Assembly (NCBI RefSeq): GCF_003429105.1
Contig: NZ_QVTD01000003.1
Location: 124,001-188,000, forward strand
From: Peribacillus glennii
GTDB taxonomy: Bacteria > Bacillota > Bacilli > Bacillales > DSM-1321
Direction of reading: 5' to 3'
Length of the DNA: 64,000 nt
Below are positions 44,280 through 53,744 of this stretch, one piece after another. The notes below the pieces were generated by a model, which was given only the letters and a program-made list of their open reading frames with translations, was not told the DNA's origin and did not search any database. The translations under genes and the position numbers were made by a program. Within the stretch, counting starts at the first letter, position 1; each line of letters starts with the position of its first letter.

Positions 44280-45743
44280 TTATAGACCTAATGAAATGTA
44301 TTTTTCCTCCAGATAATCCCTGATGCCTTGGTGTCCGCCCTCACGTCCATATCCACTATGATTCATGCCGCCAAATGGAGCCTGAGGTACACCCGGAATT
44401 GCATCATTTAAGCCTATAACACCAAAATTAAGCGCTTCTGTCACTTGGACAGCCCGTTGAATGTTAGAGGTGTACAAATAGGCAGCTAGGCCATAAACAG
44501 TATCGTTGGCTTCATGGATCACTTCCTCATCACTTGAGAAAGTGGTCAATGGTGCAACAGGGCCAAATGTTTCTTCTGTCATGATTTTCATTTCTTTCGT
44601 GACATTGTCCAAAACAGTAGGCTCATAGAAATACCCGCTATTGCCATGGGTTTTTCCACCATGCAATAAAACTGCTCCTTTTTCCCGGGCATCGGTGACA
44701 TGCTCTTCTACCTTTTTTAGCCCTTCTTCATTGACAAGAGGCCCAATTTGTACAGTATGGTCAAGACTATTTCCAACCTTCAAGCTTTTGACTTTTTCTA
44801 CGAATATTTTGGCAAATTCATCTTTTATTTTTTCATGTACATAAATTCTGTTAGCACAGACACATGTCTGTCCTGCATTTCTAAATTTACTAGCCAACGC
44901 CCCATCAGCAGCCTTTTCCAGGTCAGCATCTTCAAAAATGATAAATGGTGCATGGCCGCCTAGCTCTAATGATAATTTCTTTAGTTGTGGCGCAGATTTT
45001 TCCACAAGCATTTTCCCTACTTCGGTCGATCCTGTAAAAGAGATTTTCTTTACTATAGGGTTTTCAAAAATTTCATCCGAGATTTCTCTTGTTGCACCTG
45101 CGACAATATTTACTACTCCATTTGGAATGCCTGCTTTTTCTACTAACTTAGCAAATGCCAATGCAGAAAGCGGCGACTGGCTTGCTGGCTTGACAACTCC
45201 CGTACACCCTGCAGCCAAAGCAGGGCCTAGTTTTCTAGTCATCATTGCCAATGGGAAATTCCATGGAGTAATCGCTGCAATAACTCCCACAGGCTGCTTG
45301 ACCACAAACAACCGTTTATTGGTTGCGGAAGCAGGAATTGTTTCTCCATAAATGCGGCGGCCTTCTTCTGCATACCATGATAAGAAGCTTGCGGCATATT
45401 TAACTTCCCCAACTGCTTCTGTAACGGCTTTCCCCATTTCGATACTCATTATGGCAGCAAGTTCATCTTCATTTTCCAACATTAGGTCGCGGAGCTTCAT
45501 TAAGTATTCCGCTCTATCATTAGCTGTTAATTTAGCCCACTTTGGAAAGGCTTCATTAGCAGCTGAAATGGCGTCCCGGGCTTCTTTTTGGCCTGCTCTT
45601 GGGATATTGGCAACAATTTCTCCTGAAGAAGGATTGCTCAATGAAAATGAGGAGTTTGAAGCTGCCGTTACCCACCCTCCATTAATAAATAACCTAACAT
45701 CATCTAAATCCAGTAATGTAAACTCTCTTACTTTTTCTGCCAT
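44280..45743 (-). CDS. Aldehyde dehydrogenase (GabD-like)
   Basis: A 487-residue enzyme. Glu260 (SLELGGHAP) and Cys294 (NAGQTCVCANR) form the active site. The style is that of succinate-semialdehyde or lactaldehyde dehydrogenases. In this operon it probably oxidises the aldehyde released when the Aco complex cleaves a hydroxyketone. AGGAGG precedes the start, and the upstream SDR gene ends 24 bp before it. Confidence 0.92.
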   Translation of the reverse strand: MAEKVREFTLLDLDDVRLFINGGWVTAASNSSFSLSNPSSGEIVANIPRAGQKEARDAISAANEAFPKWAKLTANDRAEYLMKLRDLMLENEDELAAIMSIEMGKAVTEAVGEVKYAASFLSWYAEEGRRIYGETIPASATNKRLFVVKQPVGVIAAITPWNFPLAMMTRKLGPALAAGCTGVVKPASQSPLSALAFAKLVEKAGIPNGVVNIVAGATREISDEIFENPIVKKISFTGSTEVGKMLVEKSAPQLKKLSLELGGHAPFIIFEDADLEKAADGALASKFRNAGQTCVCANRIYVHEKIKDEFAKIFVEKVKSLKVGNSLDHTVQIGPLVNEEGLKKVEEHVTDAREKGAVLLHGGKTHGNSGYFYEPTVLDNVTKEMKIMTEETFGPVAPLTTFSSDEEVIHEANDTVYGLAAYLYTSNIQRAVQVTEALNFGVIGLNDAIPGVPQAPFGGMNHSGYGREGGHQGIRDYLEEKYISLGL

Positions 45744-45767
45744 TGAAAATTCCTCCTAAATGATTTA

Positions 45768-46538
45768 TTAAGAAAACACAATTCCGCCATCGATCAGGAC
45801 AGCTTGGCCAGTCATATAATTCGAATCTTCAGATGCTAAGAAAGAAACAAAGTTTGCAACATCCTCAGGTCGTTCCACCCTGCCTAACGGGATGTTGTCT
45901 ATTCGGTTTTTAAGTGTCTCCCCAATCGGGACGTCCAGGTATTCGCTCATCTTGCGGTCTATTTCTTCCCACATGTTTGTTCCTACTACTCCCGGGCAAT
46001 AGGCATTGACTGTAATTCCGTGCCGTGCCAGTTCTTTTGCGGCTGTTTGGGTTAATCCAATCACCGAAAATTTTGTTGCGGCATAATGGCCGAGGAATTC
46101 GACTCCCCGTTTTCCAGATGTGCTGCTTGCCGTAATGATTTTTCCTCTTTTTTGCTTGATCATTTGTTTAGCGGCAGCCTGCATGCAATATAGCGTTCCA
46201 AACACGTTAATGCCAAATATCGTTTCCATGTCTTGCTCGGTAATTTCGATAAATGGCTTAACCTGAACAATTCCTGCATTTGCAACCATAACATCGAGCT
46301 GGCCGAAACGGTTAACCACCTCCTCAACCATAGGGAATACCTGGCTTCGGTCGCTAACATCTGCAGCAATTTCAACACTTTCTTGACCTAATAGCTCTAT
46401 TTCTTCCTTAACTTTGTTAATAGATTCCTGGTTTATATCATTGATCGCAACATTAAAGCCGTCCCTGGCTAAGCGTAAAGCGATTGCCCGCCCAATGCCT
46501 CCGCCGGCCCCTGTCACAATGGCCACCTTATTTTTCAT
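45768..46538 (-). CDS. Acetoin/diacetyl reductase-like SDR (butanediol dehydrogenase)
   Basis: A 256-residue SDR with [19 protein letters not shown], Ser...HYAATKF and the segment [14 protein letters not shown], which is typical of acetoin reductase/meso-2,3-butanediol dehydrogenases. It interconverts vicinal diols and hydroxyketones with NAD(H). The resemblance supports an acetoin-like intermediate. The precise substrate is open. Confidence 0.88.
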   Translation of the reverse strand: MKNKVAIVTGAGGGIGRAIALRLARDGFNVAINDINQESINKVKEEIELLGQESVEIAADVSDRSQVFPMVEEVVNRFGQLDVMVANAGIVQVKPFIEITEQDMETIFGINVFGTLYCMQAAAKQMIKQKRGKIITASSTSGKRGVEFLGHYAATKFSVIGLTQTAAKELARHGITVNAYCPGVVGTNMWEEIDRKMSEYLDVPIGETLKNRIDNIPLGRVERPEDVANFVSFLASEDSNYMTGQAVLIDGGIVFS

Positions 46539-46568
46539 CTGCTCACCTCGACACGTATTAAGGGGTTT

Positions 46569-47324
46569 TTATTTCAAATGGAAACCTCTCGATGCGAGAA
46601 AAGACTTCATATGTGTTCTTCTTGGTTCCGATAAAAAAGCACTCATCGTTTTGGACCAGTTTGTTTCCTTATTGTTTGATAAGCGGTTTTTATAATAATC
46701 TGTTAATGTCAAATCATATTCAGCAATGATTGATTGATATTTTTCTTCGTCATAGTGATTCTCATGCAATATTGCTTCAACTGGCAGACGCGGTTTAACC
46801 AGTTGCTGCTCATCCGGTATACCCACTGTCATTCCGAATAAAGGAAAGGTTTTGTCAGGCAGTCCCACTGCATTGCTTATTTCCTCTGGATTATTTCGAA
46901 CCCCGCCAATATAGCAGATGCCAAAGTTCTGGGATTCAGCTGCAACAACAAAATTTTGTGCCAGTAGAGCCGTATCCACTACTGAAACAATGAAACTCTC
47001 AACAGAGTCATGCTGTATATCTACACCATTTTTGAGGCACGTATATTCCAATCGTTTCATATCCGCACAGAATAACAGCAAAACTGGGGCGGAATTTATT
47101 TGCGGCTCATTTTTGGATAATTTGCCGATCAAGTCTTTTTTTTCTTTATCTGTTACACATATAACGGAATATGCCTGCACGAAATTGGATGAAGCTGCAT
47201 GCTGGGCTGAATTTAGGAGCTCCTTCAGCATATCCATCGATATATCTTCCTGTTTATATTTTCGAATTGAAGTATGGCCTTTTAATAGATCGAGTGCGGA
47301 TTCATACTTATCATTCAAACTCAC
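46569..47324 (-). CDS. nfsA: NfsA-type FMN nitroreductase/flavin oxidoreductase
   Basis: A 251-residue protein. HTSIRKYKQEDI and SAQHAASSNFVQAYS form the FMN and NADPH pocket, and GGVRNNPEEIS and PLFGMTVG follow as in NfsA. It reduces nitro compounds, quinones or flavins with NADPH. Start GTG 47324 with GGGGGG upstream, overlapping the preceding alcohol dehydrogenase gene by 14 bp. Presence within a catabolic operon suggests an enone, quinone or flavin reduction step, but none can be proved. Confidence 0.87.
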   Translation of the reverse strand: MSLNDKYESALDLLKGHTSIRKYKQEDISMDMLKELLNSAQHAASSNFVQAYSVICVTDKEKKDLIGKLSKNEPQINSAPVLLLFCADMKRLEYTCLKNGVDIQHDSVESFIVSVVDTALLAQNFVVAAESQNFGICYIGGVRNNPEEISNAVGLPDKTFPLFGMTVGIPDEQQLVKPRLPVEAILHENHYDEEKYQSIIAEYDLTLTDYYKNRLSNNKETNWSKTMSAFLSEPRRTHMKSFLASRGFHLK

Positions 47325-48345
47325 AGTCTATCCCCCCTTCCGCTTCATCAATGACAAGCACTGGTTTTAGAACTTCTTGTTTAAAACTATCCTGAAAGGC
47401 TTGGTTTATTTCAGAAAGAGGATAATAGGAAATGATCGTCTCTATTTGTTTCTCATATTCTTTTAATATCTCAAATGCACTTGAATAATCCGACGGATCA
47501 CACCCGTAGCTTGTAATGATCGGCCATTCATTCCGTACTAGATCGGTGAGGAAAAGGCTGACCGGCTGTTCGTATAAAGCAACAAATACTGCTTTTCCTC
47601 CTTTTTTCAAGCTGCTAATCCCTGTTTTAACCGCAGCACCTGATCCAGAACATTCAAACATAGTATCCACTTTTTGATCCAGCAAATCACGATCGGCTCT
47701 CTGTGGTATCATCCCGAATACTGGAGCTTGAGATAGCCGGTTTTTATCATCCTGTTCAAGGCCTGAGATGAATACCTTTGCTCCTTTTTTTATACAAACC
47801 AATCCAACAAAGAAGCCGATTATCCCTGGCCCTTGCACCAGGACTACTTGATTTTCTTTGATTTCTCCTGCTTTTTTCACTGCATGGACCGCGATCGACA
47901 TCGGTTCACTTAATGCGGCTGTTCTCAAAGAAAATCCTTCTGGTATTACCCTGACAAATTCGGCCTTTGTTTTTACAAACTGGGCCATGCCGCCATTAAA
48001 ATGCAGCCCGATTACTTGGTTTTTTTCGCAAATGGAAAATCGCCCATCCCGGCAATTACTGCATTCATTACAATAATGCATGGATTCTACAACGACATTT
48101 TTCCCATTTAAACGCTCTAAAGAGGAATCATAACAATCGACGACAATCCCGGAAATTTCATGCCCCAAAATGATGGGCTTTTCAACAAATTCATATCCTT
48201 TTGCATGGGTATACGCATGAAGATCACTTCCGCAAACACCGCAATATTCTACTTTAATAAGAACTTCACCCTCCACCAGATGAGGAGCAGGTACCTCTTT
48301 CAATACAATTTTCCTGGCATGCTCTGTTTTAATGGCTGCAATCAT
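47311..48345 (-). CDS. Second Zn-dependent medium-chain dehydrogenase
   Basis: A 344-residue MDR enzyme with YCGVCGSDLHAY and GHEISG for catalytic zinc and YCNECSNCRDGRFSIC for structural zinc. It is clearly diverged from the one at 43151, so it likely acts on another stereoisomer or intermediate. The nucleotide fold GPGIIGFF is present. It begins 8 bp after livF. Confidence 0.88.
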   Translation of the reverse strand: MIAAIKTEHARKIVLKEVPAPHLVEGEVLIKVEYCGVCGSDLHAYTHAKGYEFVEKPIILGHEISGIVVDCYDSSLERLNGKNVVVESMHYCNECSNCRDGRFSICEKNQVIGLHFNGGMAQFVKTKAEFVRVIPEGFSLRTAALSEPMSIAVHAVKKAGEIKENQVVLVQGPGIIGFFVGLVCIKKGAKVFISGLEQDDKNRLSQAPVFGMIPQRADRDLLDQKVDTMFECSGSGAAVKTGISSLKKGGKAVFVALYEQPVSLFLTDLVRNEWPIITSYGCDPSDYSSAFEILKEYEKQIETIISYYPLSEINQAFQDSFKQEVLKPVLVIDEAEGGIDCEFE

Positions 48346-48353
48346 TCAGACAC

Positions 48354-49058
48354 CTACATTCCAAGATAAGCTTTCTTTAAGTGCGGGTTATTCAAGAGTT
48401 CATCTGCCTTACCGGAAAGTGCTAACCGCCCATTTTCTAGCACGCAAGCTTCATCAGATATTGCCAGTGATTGTTTAACATTTTGTTCTACCAGTAAAAT
48501 CGTGATCCCGCTATTCTTAATATCTACCAATGCTTTCAGAAGCTTCTGTACTAAGATAGGCGCTAACCCAAGGGAGAGCTCGTCAATGATCAACAGCTTA
48601 GGGCTTGACATTAGCCCGCGGGCAATAGCACACATTTGCTGCTGGCCCCCACTCATTTCTCCTGCAAATTGATTCTTGCGCTCTTCGAGGATTGGAAACA
48701 GGTCAAATACCATTCGGAGATTTTTCTTAAAATCCTTTTTGGCCCGTTTGGAATAGGCCCCAAGCTCTAAATTTTCTTGAATGGACATATAGTTAAATAG
48801 TTTCCTTCCCTCAGGAACCTGTATGATTCCTTCCTCTACAATTTCATGCGGATCCATCTTATGTATTTCTTTGCCGAGAAATGTTATTTTACCGCCCGAG
48901 ATCTTTTCGAGGCCTGAAATCGCATTGATGGTGCTTGATTTTCCGGCAGCATTCGCACCTAATAACGCTGCAATTTGTCCTTCTTTGATTTCCATCGATA
49001 GATTCCATAACGCTTGGATCTCGCCATAAAATAGGTTAATATTATCCAATTTAAGCAT
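48354..49058 (-). CDS. livF: Branched-chain amino acid-type ABC transporter ATP-binding protein (LivF)
   Basis: A 234-residue ABC ATPase. It carries Walker A GANAAGKS, an unusual Ala where most LivF proteins have Gly, the signature MSGGQQQM and Walker B LLIIDELSLGL with the LivF-type D-E-L-S. The start at 49058 (MLKLDN) has AGGAAG upstream and overlaps the livG stop as ATGCTTAA. With livG it powers the importer. Confidence 0.93.
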   Translation of the reverse strand: MLKLDNINLFYGEIQALWNLSMEIKEGQIAALLGANAAGKSSTINAISGLEKISGGKITFLGKEIHKMDPHEIVEEGIIQVPEGRKLFNYMSIQENLELGAYSKRAKKDFKKNLRMVFDLFPILEERKNQFAGEMSGGQQQMCAIARGLMSSPKLLIIDELSLGLAPILVQKLLKALVDIKNSGITILLVEQNVKQSLAISDEACVLENGRLALSGKADELLNNPHLKKAYLGM

Positions 49059-49773
49059 GGCTAACTTCCTCCCCAAAATAGGCTTTGATTACTTCTTCAT
49101 TGTTTGCAATTTCCTTCGGGGTCCCTTCAGCAATTTTTTCACCATGGTGAATAACGACAATTCGATCACAAACGCTCATGATAACTTCCATAATGTGCTC
49201 AATGATAATAATGGTAATTCCGCTTTCCCTTAATCCCCTTATAATAGGAAGCATTTCTTTTACTTCACTAGGGTTTAACCCTGCCATTACCTCATCCAGC
49301 AATAGAAGTTTAGGTTGAGTTGCCAGCGCTTTCGCTACCTCCAATCTCTTTTTGTCCGCAATCGTCAGACTGTTCCCTATCTGGTCTTTCTTTTTGTCCA
49401 GGCCAACTTTCTTTAAGATTTCAAGGGCGTATTCGCGTGCTTCCTTTGTAGAGGATGCTTTATTGAAAGCACCTACCATAACATTCTCAAGTACGGTAAT
49501 GCCTCCAAATGGTTTTACGACCTGATAGGTCCTGCCAATTCCCTTTTTACAAATAACAAATGGCTTCTGGCTTGTGATGTCCTCGCCATTAAAGGTTACC
49601 GTTCCCGAGGTAACAGGTAAGGAGCCGGAAATAAGGTTAAATAAAGTAGTTTTCCCGGCACCGTTTGGCCCGATAATTCCTAGTATTTCTTTAGAATTCA
49701 CATCGAAGCTCACATTATTTACAGCCCGTAACCCCCCGAATTGCTTGGCTACTTCTTTGACTTGAATAATCAA
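49051..49773 (-). CDS. livG: Branched-chain amino acid-type ABC transporter ATP-binding protein (LivG)
   Basis: A 240-residue ABC ATPase. Walker A GPNGAGKT is followed by [21 protein letters not shown] and Walker [13 protein letters not shown], as usual for LivG. The signature motif reads [10 protein letters not shown]. Start TTG 49773 after AAGGAGG. Confidence 0.93.
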   Translation of the reverse strand: MIIQVKEVAKQFGGLRAVNNVSFDVNSKEILGIIGPNGAGKTTLFNLISGSLPVTSGTVTFNGEDITSQKPFVICKKGIGRTYQVVKPFGGITVLENVMVGAFNKASSTKEAREYALEILKKVGLDKKKDQIGNSLTIADKKRLEVAKALATQPKLLLLDEVMAGLNPSEVKEMLPIIRGLRESGITIIIIEHIMEVIMSVCDRIVVIHHGEKIAEGTPKEIANNEEVIKAYFGEEVSHA

Positions 49774-49787
49774 TCTTTTACCCTCCT

Positions 49788-50792
49788 TTAACTTGCAGTC
49801 TTTTTACGGGATCCGGAAACTTGCACTTTTTTACGGGACTTGAATTTTTTTGGAATACGCTTTAAGACTGGCATTAAGCCATTAGGCATGAATGATACGA
49901 TTAACACGAGTACAATACCGTAAATAAAGTAGTTCATACCGCTCAATGCCGGGAATGAAGAACGTAAGATTTCGTTTAAAGGAACAATGATTGCGGCACC
50001 CAGCAACGGTCCATAAACTGTTCCCATTCCGCCGACAATTGCAATTAAAGCAATCTCAATCGAGAAGTTTAAGTTAAATACCGATTCCGGTTCGAAAAAC
50101 AACATGAATTGTGCGTAAAGTACCCCTGCAACACCCGTAAGGCCCGCACTGATGACCATCGCAATCATTTTATACTTCGTTACATTGATGCCGAGCGTTT
50201 CAGCACTATCCTCATCTTCACGAATTGCCTTTAAGTAGTAGCCCACCCTCGTTCTGTCGACCCAGTACACAATCGCAAGGCTGATCAGAAATAATACTAA
50301 GGCAAAGTAATAATAAGAGCTGTATTCCCTAAAAATTAAATTGGAAAGTCCAGGTTCAAAACGAATATTGATTCCCATTGATCCTTTAGTCAGGTCTCTC
50401 CAATATAAACAAAGCAATCGTATTACTTCAGCAAAGGCAATTGTCGCAAGAGTGAAGTACGGTCCCTTCAACCTGAATGTCGGCCAGCCAATGAATATCC
50501 CCGCAGCAATAGAGATTGCCGCTGCGGCAATGAGCCCAATCCAGGGACTTGTACCATAATTAAGATATAAAAGGGAGGATGTATAAGCCCCGAGCCCAAA
50601 AAAGATCGTGTGTCCCAATGACAACTGTCCTCCATATCCGCCCAGGATATTCCATGCTCCTGCAATAGTGGCAAACAGGAGTAAGAGAATCAAGGTATTG
50701 AGATGAAACTTACTGTGTACAAACAATGGCAGCAACAGGGCGACAATTCCCAGCAACAATAAAAATTTGTTCTTCTTAATGATATGCATCAC
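49788..50792 (-). CDS. livM: Liv-type ABC transporter permease (LivM)
   Basis: A 334-residue membrane protein with ten hydrophobic segments and the LivM signatures GQLSLGHTIFFGLGAY and GGMGTVYGPLLGA. Its start (GTG 50792) overlaps the livH stop by four bases. The C-terminus ends in a basic KKFKSRKK stretch. Confidence 0.93.
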   Translation of the reverse strand: MMHIIKKNKFLLLLGIVALLLPLFVHSKFHLNTLILLLLFATIAGAWNILGGYGGQLSLGHTIFFGLGAYTSSLLYLNYGTSPWIGLIAAAAISIAAGIFIGWPTFRLKGPYFTLATIAFAEVIRLLCLYWRDLTKGSMGINIRFEPGLSNLIFREYSSYYYFALVLFLISLAIVYWVDRTRVGYYLKAIREDEDSAETLGINVTKYKMIAMVISAGLTGVAGVLYAQFMLFFEPESVFNLNFSIEIALIAIVGGMGTVYGPLLGAAIIVPLNEILRSSFPALSGMNYFIYGIVLVLIVSFMPNGLMPVLKRIPKKFKSRKKVQVSGSRKKTAS

Positions 50793-51673
50793 TTCAAGCC
50801 AACCTCCTCCGCTCCCTTACCGAGGCTAAATATGCCAGATGGACGGAATAATAAAACCAAGATGAAAATTGCGAAGTACACGGCTTCTTTAAGGCCTGTA
50901 TCTAAAAGGACCCCGGAAAGTGCTTCAACAAGTCCGATAATCAAACCTCCGAAGAAAGCCCCGAACATACTGCCCATTCCACCTAATACAACGACAACGA
51001 AAGCGATAAGTACAAAAGTAGTACCTAATGTCGGATACACAGAATAGATTGGCATAAGCATTGCGCCAGCTAACCCAACTAGCGCTGATCCGATTCCAAA
51101 GGCTAACAGGTAAATCTTTTTAACATTGACTCCCATTAAATAGGCTGCCTGACGCTGCATGGCTACAGCGCGGATTGCCTTTCCTGTCATTGTTTTTTTG
51201 AGGAATAAGTATAATAATACGGCTACTGAAATGGCTACGATAAAGGCAATTAACCTTGGGATACTGATAGCTAGCTCTCCGATATTGATAACATCTGACT
51301 GATAGCTGGTACGGACAGAGAAATGGTCTGCACTTAAAGTCATGAGCGCAAGATTTTGCAAGGCAATGGAAAGGCCGAGCGTGGCAAATATTTTTGTAGA
51401 GGCTGGTGTATCCAATATCGGCTGTATCAAGAATCTTTGCGTGATTATACCCAGCAAGAATAGACAGGCAATAACTAAAATAGCGGAAACATATGGGTCG
51501 AGTCCCATCGTTGAATAGAACAAAAAGCTGATATACATAGCAATCATCAATAGTTCGCCATGTGCAAAGTTGATGATCCTGACAACTCCAAGAATTAAAT
51601 TCAATCCCATACTAATTAAGGAATAAATTCCGCCAAGCAGCAGTCCTGATATGAGAGTTTGCAGTAATGTCAT
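50789..51673 (-). CDS. livH: Liv-type ABC transporter permease (LivH)
   Basis: A 294-residue permease with INFAHGELLMIAMY and GGMGSMFGAFFGGLIIG, the LivH signatures. It forms the channel with LivM. The 65-bp gap before it contains a strong hairpin after the binding-protein gene. Confidence 0.93.
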   Translation of the reverse strand: MTLLQTLISGLLLGGIYSLISMGLNLILGVVRIINFAHGELLMIAMYISFLFYSTMGLDPYVSAILVIACLFLLGIITQRFLIQPILDTPASTKIFATLGLSIALQNLALMTLSADHFSVRTSYQSDVINIGELAISIPRLIAFIVAISVAVLLYLFLKKTMTGKAIRAVAMQRQAAYLMGVNVKKIYLLAFGIGSALVGLAGAMLMPIYSVYPTLGTTFVLIAFVVVVLGGMGSMFGAFFGGLIIGLVEALSGVLLDTGLKEAVYFAIFILVLLFRPSGIFSLGKGAEEVGLK

Positions 51674-51695
51674 AACAACACCCCGGGTTTATATT

Positions 51696-51729
51696 TTCCA
51701 GGAAGGGATAGGTGCCGCCCTTCCCGGAA
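51696..51729 (-). other. Intra-operon stem-loop after the binding-protein gene
   Basis: A 12-bp stem with one mismatch (51696-51707 with 51718-51729) lies between the livK-type and livH genes and has no T-run behind it. Such stems protect the upstream mRNA from 3' decay or weakly attenuate, which would raise the binding protein above the permeases. Confidence 0.65.
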
Positions 51730-51738
51730 TACATTCAT

Positions 51739-52965
51739 CTATTTATTAGAAATCTGCGGTTCTTCCAATGATACTTTTTTCGGCCAAACTGTAATTAATT
51801 CGCCATTTATCCATTGATGGACATATGGTTCACTTTTTGTGTTTTGGCCATTTTCCGGATTAAATTCCACGCCCCAACCTGTTGAGGTTTTTCCAGCCTC
51901 GGCTTTATATTTCAGAGCAGCATCCTTCAATTTATCCGGATCCACTTCACCGACTTCGGCAAGAACATCAAGGACGACTTTCATACCCATGTAATTGGAT
52001 AAAGAGTGGCCAGAACGTGGATCCTTGCTGTATTTGTCTTTATACATCTTTAAAAATTCATCCATCCCTGGAGTAAATTCACGATTGATACTGTATTGCG
52101 GGAAATCTACATCGAAAATTCCATCTGCCTTATCACCGACGGCTTCTTGAAAATCAGCCATGGTGTGACCGCCGCCAGAACCTAAGAATACAGGAACTTT
52201 AAAGCCTAGTTCTGCGCTCTGTCTTGTTAAAAGTATTGCATCGTTCATATAAGAAACAGCAATCAAGACATCTGGAGCAGCTTTCTTAAGATTTAATACA
52301 ACTGAGCTTAAATCATTTGTTCCGGCGCTGTAACCCTGTACGGACACTACATTAATCCCTTCTTTTTCAGCAAGTTTTTTTGCTTCTTCAGCGATTGTGG
52401 TACCGTAAGAGGAATCTTCATGAGTGATCGCTACTTTAATATCTTTCACGTTTTTTCCAAGCTTTTCTGCAACAACATCATTAATAAAATCTACATGAAC
52501 CTTTGAGAAGTAAGAGGCAGGAGGATTTGTACGTAAAACATATTTATATTTACGATCTGTAATCGAATCAGAAACCGCACCAAGCTCCCAGTATAATACT
52601 GAATTTCTTTCTGCAACTTCACTCGCAGCAAATGAGATGGAGCTGGAGAAAGAACCTACGATTGCCTTGATATTTTCCTGATTCACCAATCGGTTTGCTT
52701 CAGCTTGGGCAGCATCTGCGTCAGTTGCATCCCCTTTTACCAGCTTGACCTTCTTTCCATCAATTCCGCCGTTTTTATTGATTTCTTCAACAGCCAGTTC
52801 TGCACCGCGAAAACTTTCCTCACCAAGAAGCGCAAGATCACCTGATAACGGGAACAAGGCACCTATTTCCAGAGTATCAGAATCTCCACCGCCAGCCTCT
52901 TTCCCTCCACATGCAGTCAGCACAATCAGCATTGCAGCCATTAGAAACATTAAGAATTTTTTCAT
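51739..52965 (-). CDS. Liv-type ABC transporter substrate-binding lipoprotein
   Basis: A 408-residue lipoprotein. The signal peptide ends in the lipobox LTAC (Cys19), and a type 1 periplasmic-binding fold follows (GALFPLSGDLALLGEES...GAELAVEEINKNGG). Start 52965 is preceded by GTGGGGG. The family binds branched-chain amino acids, amides, urea or aromatic acids. With alcohol and ketone dehydrogenases around it, an oxygenated carbon source is more likely here. The gene name livK is avoided because the ligand is unknown. Confidence 0.9.
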   Translation of the reverse strand: MKKFLMFLMAAMLIVLTACGGKEAGGGDSDTLEIGALFPLSGDLALLGEESFRGAELAVEEINKNGGIDGKKVKLVKGDATDADAAQAEANRLVNQENIKAIVGSFSSSISFAASEVAERNSVLYWELGAVSDSITDRKYKYVLRTNPPASYFSKVHVDFINDVVAEKLGKNVKDIKVAITHEDSSYGTTIAEEAKKLAEKEGINVVSVQGYSAGTNDLSSVVLNLKKAAPDVLIAVSYMNDAILLTRQSAELGFKVPVFLGSGGGHTMADFQEAVGDKADGIFDVDFPQYSINREFTPGMDEFLKMYKDKYSKDPRSGHSLSNYMGMKVVLDVLAEVGEVDPDKLKDAALKYKAEAGKTSTGWGVEFNPENGQNTKSEPYVHQWINGELITVWPKKVSLEEPQISNK

Positions 52966-52985
52966 ATTAACCCCCACTTTCTTTA

Positions 52986-53744
52986 TTAAGAAACCAGCCA
53001 TCCGCCATCAACATAGATGGTTTGGCCTGTAATATAATTAGAGGCATCAGATGCCAGAAACACCGCCGTACCCTGTAAGTCTTCTACATTTCCTGTACGT
53101 TTAAGAGGGATTCGGGAAGTCATCCATTCCACCCTTTTTAGATCTTCGAATAAAACCTTGGTCATTTCCGTTTTAAAATATCCTGGACCGATCGCATTCG
53201 TCAGGATTCCATCATCTGCAAACTCAACGGCCATTGCTTTTGTTATTTGTGAAACCCCGCCTTTACTTGCACCATAAACAGCCATATTATTAAAGCCTAA
53301 TTCACTGGTTAATGAAGCAATATTGATGATTTTTCCATATTTTTGTTTTTTCATTTGCGGTATCACTGCCTGCGACACGAATAACACACTTTTCAGGTTG
53401 ATATCCATAACGAAATCCCAGTCTTCCTCACTCAATTCCAGGAAAGGGATCCTTTTGTTCGTTCCTGCCCCATTGACCAAAATGTCAATTTTCCCTTCTT
53501 TTTCAACAACCTCTTCAACGAAAGGCGTTATTTCTTCTTTATTTCGAACATCCACGGAAGAGTAATAAGCCTTTCTTGAAAAACCGGATATCTCGTCAGC
53601 CACCTGTTGCAGTTCGGCTTCTGTCCGGCTGGTTACTGCGACATTAGCTCCTGCTTCTGCAAGCGCCAATGCAATCGATTTTCCAATTCCTCTGCCGCCT
53701 CCAGTTACAAGCGCTGTCTTGCCGGATAAATCAAATAGTCCCAA
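52986..53744 (-). CDS. SDR dehydrogenase (gluconate 5-dehydrogenase-like)
   Basis: A 252-residue SDR with TGGGRGIGKSIA, NGAGTNKR, Ser...YGASKGG and IGPGYFKTEMT. It is closest in style to gluconate 5-dehydrogenase or related polyol SDRs. Start TTG 53744 with AGGTGG upstream, overlapping the Fe-ADH gene by 14 bp. It likely oxidises a secondary hydroxyl of the imported compound. Confidence 0.87.
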   Translation of the reverse strand: MGLFDLSGKTALVTGGGRGIGKSIALALAEAGANVAVTSRTEAELQQVADEISGFSRKAYYSSVDVRNKEEITPFVEEVVEKEGKIDILVNGAGTNKRIPFLELSEEDWDFVMDINLKSVLFVSQAVIPQMKKQKYGKIINIASLTSELGFNNMAVYGASKGGVSQITKAMAVEFADDGILTNAIGPGYFKTEMTKVLFEDLKRVEWMTSRIPLKRTGNVEDLQGTAVFLASDASNYITGQTIYVDGGWLVS

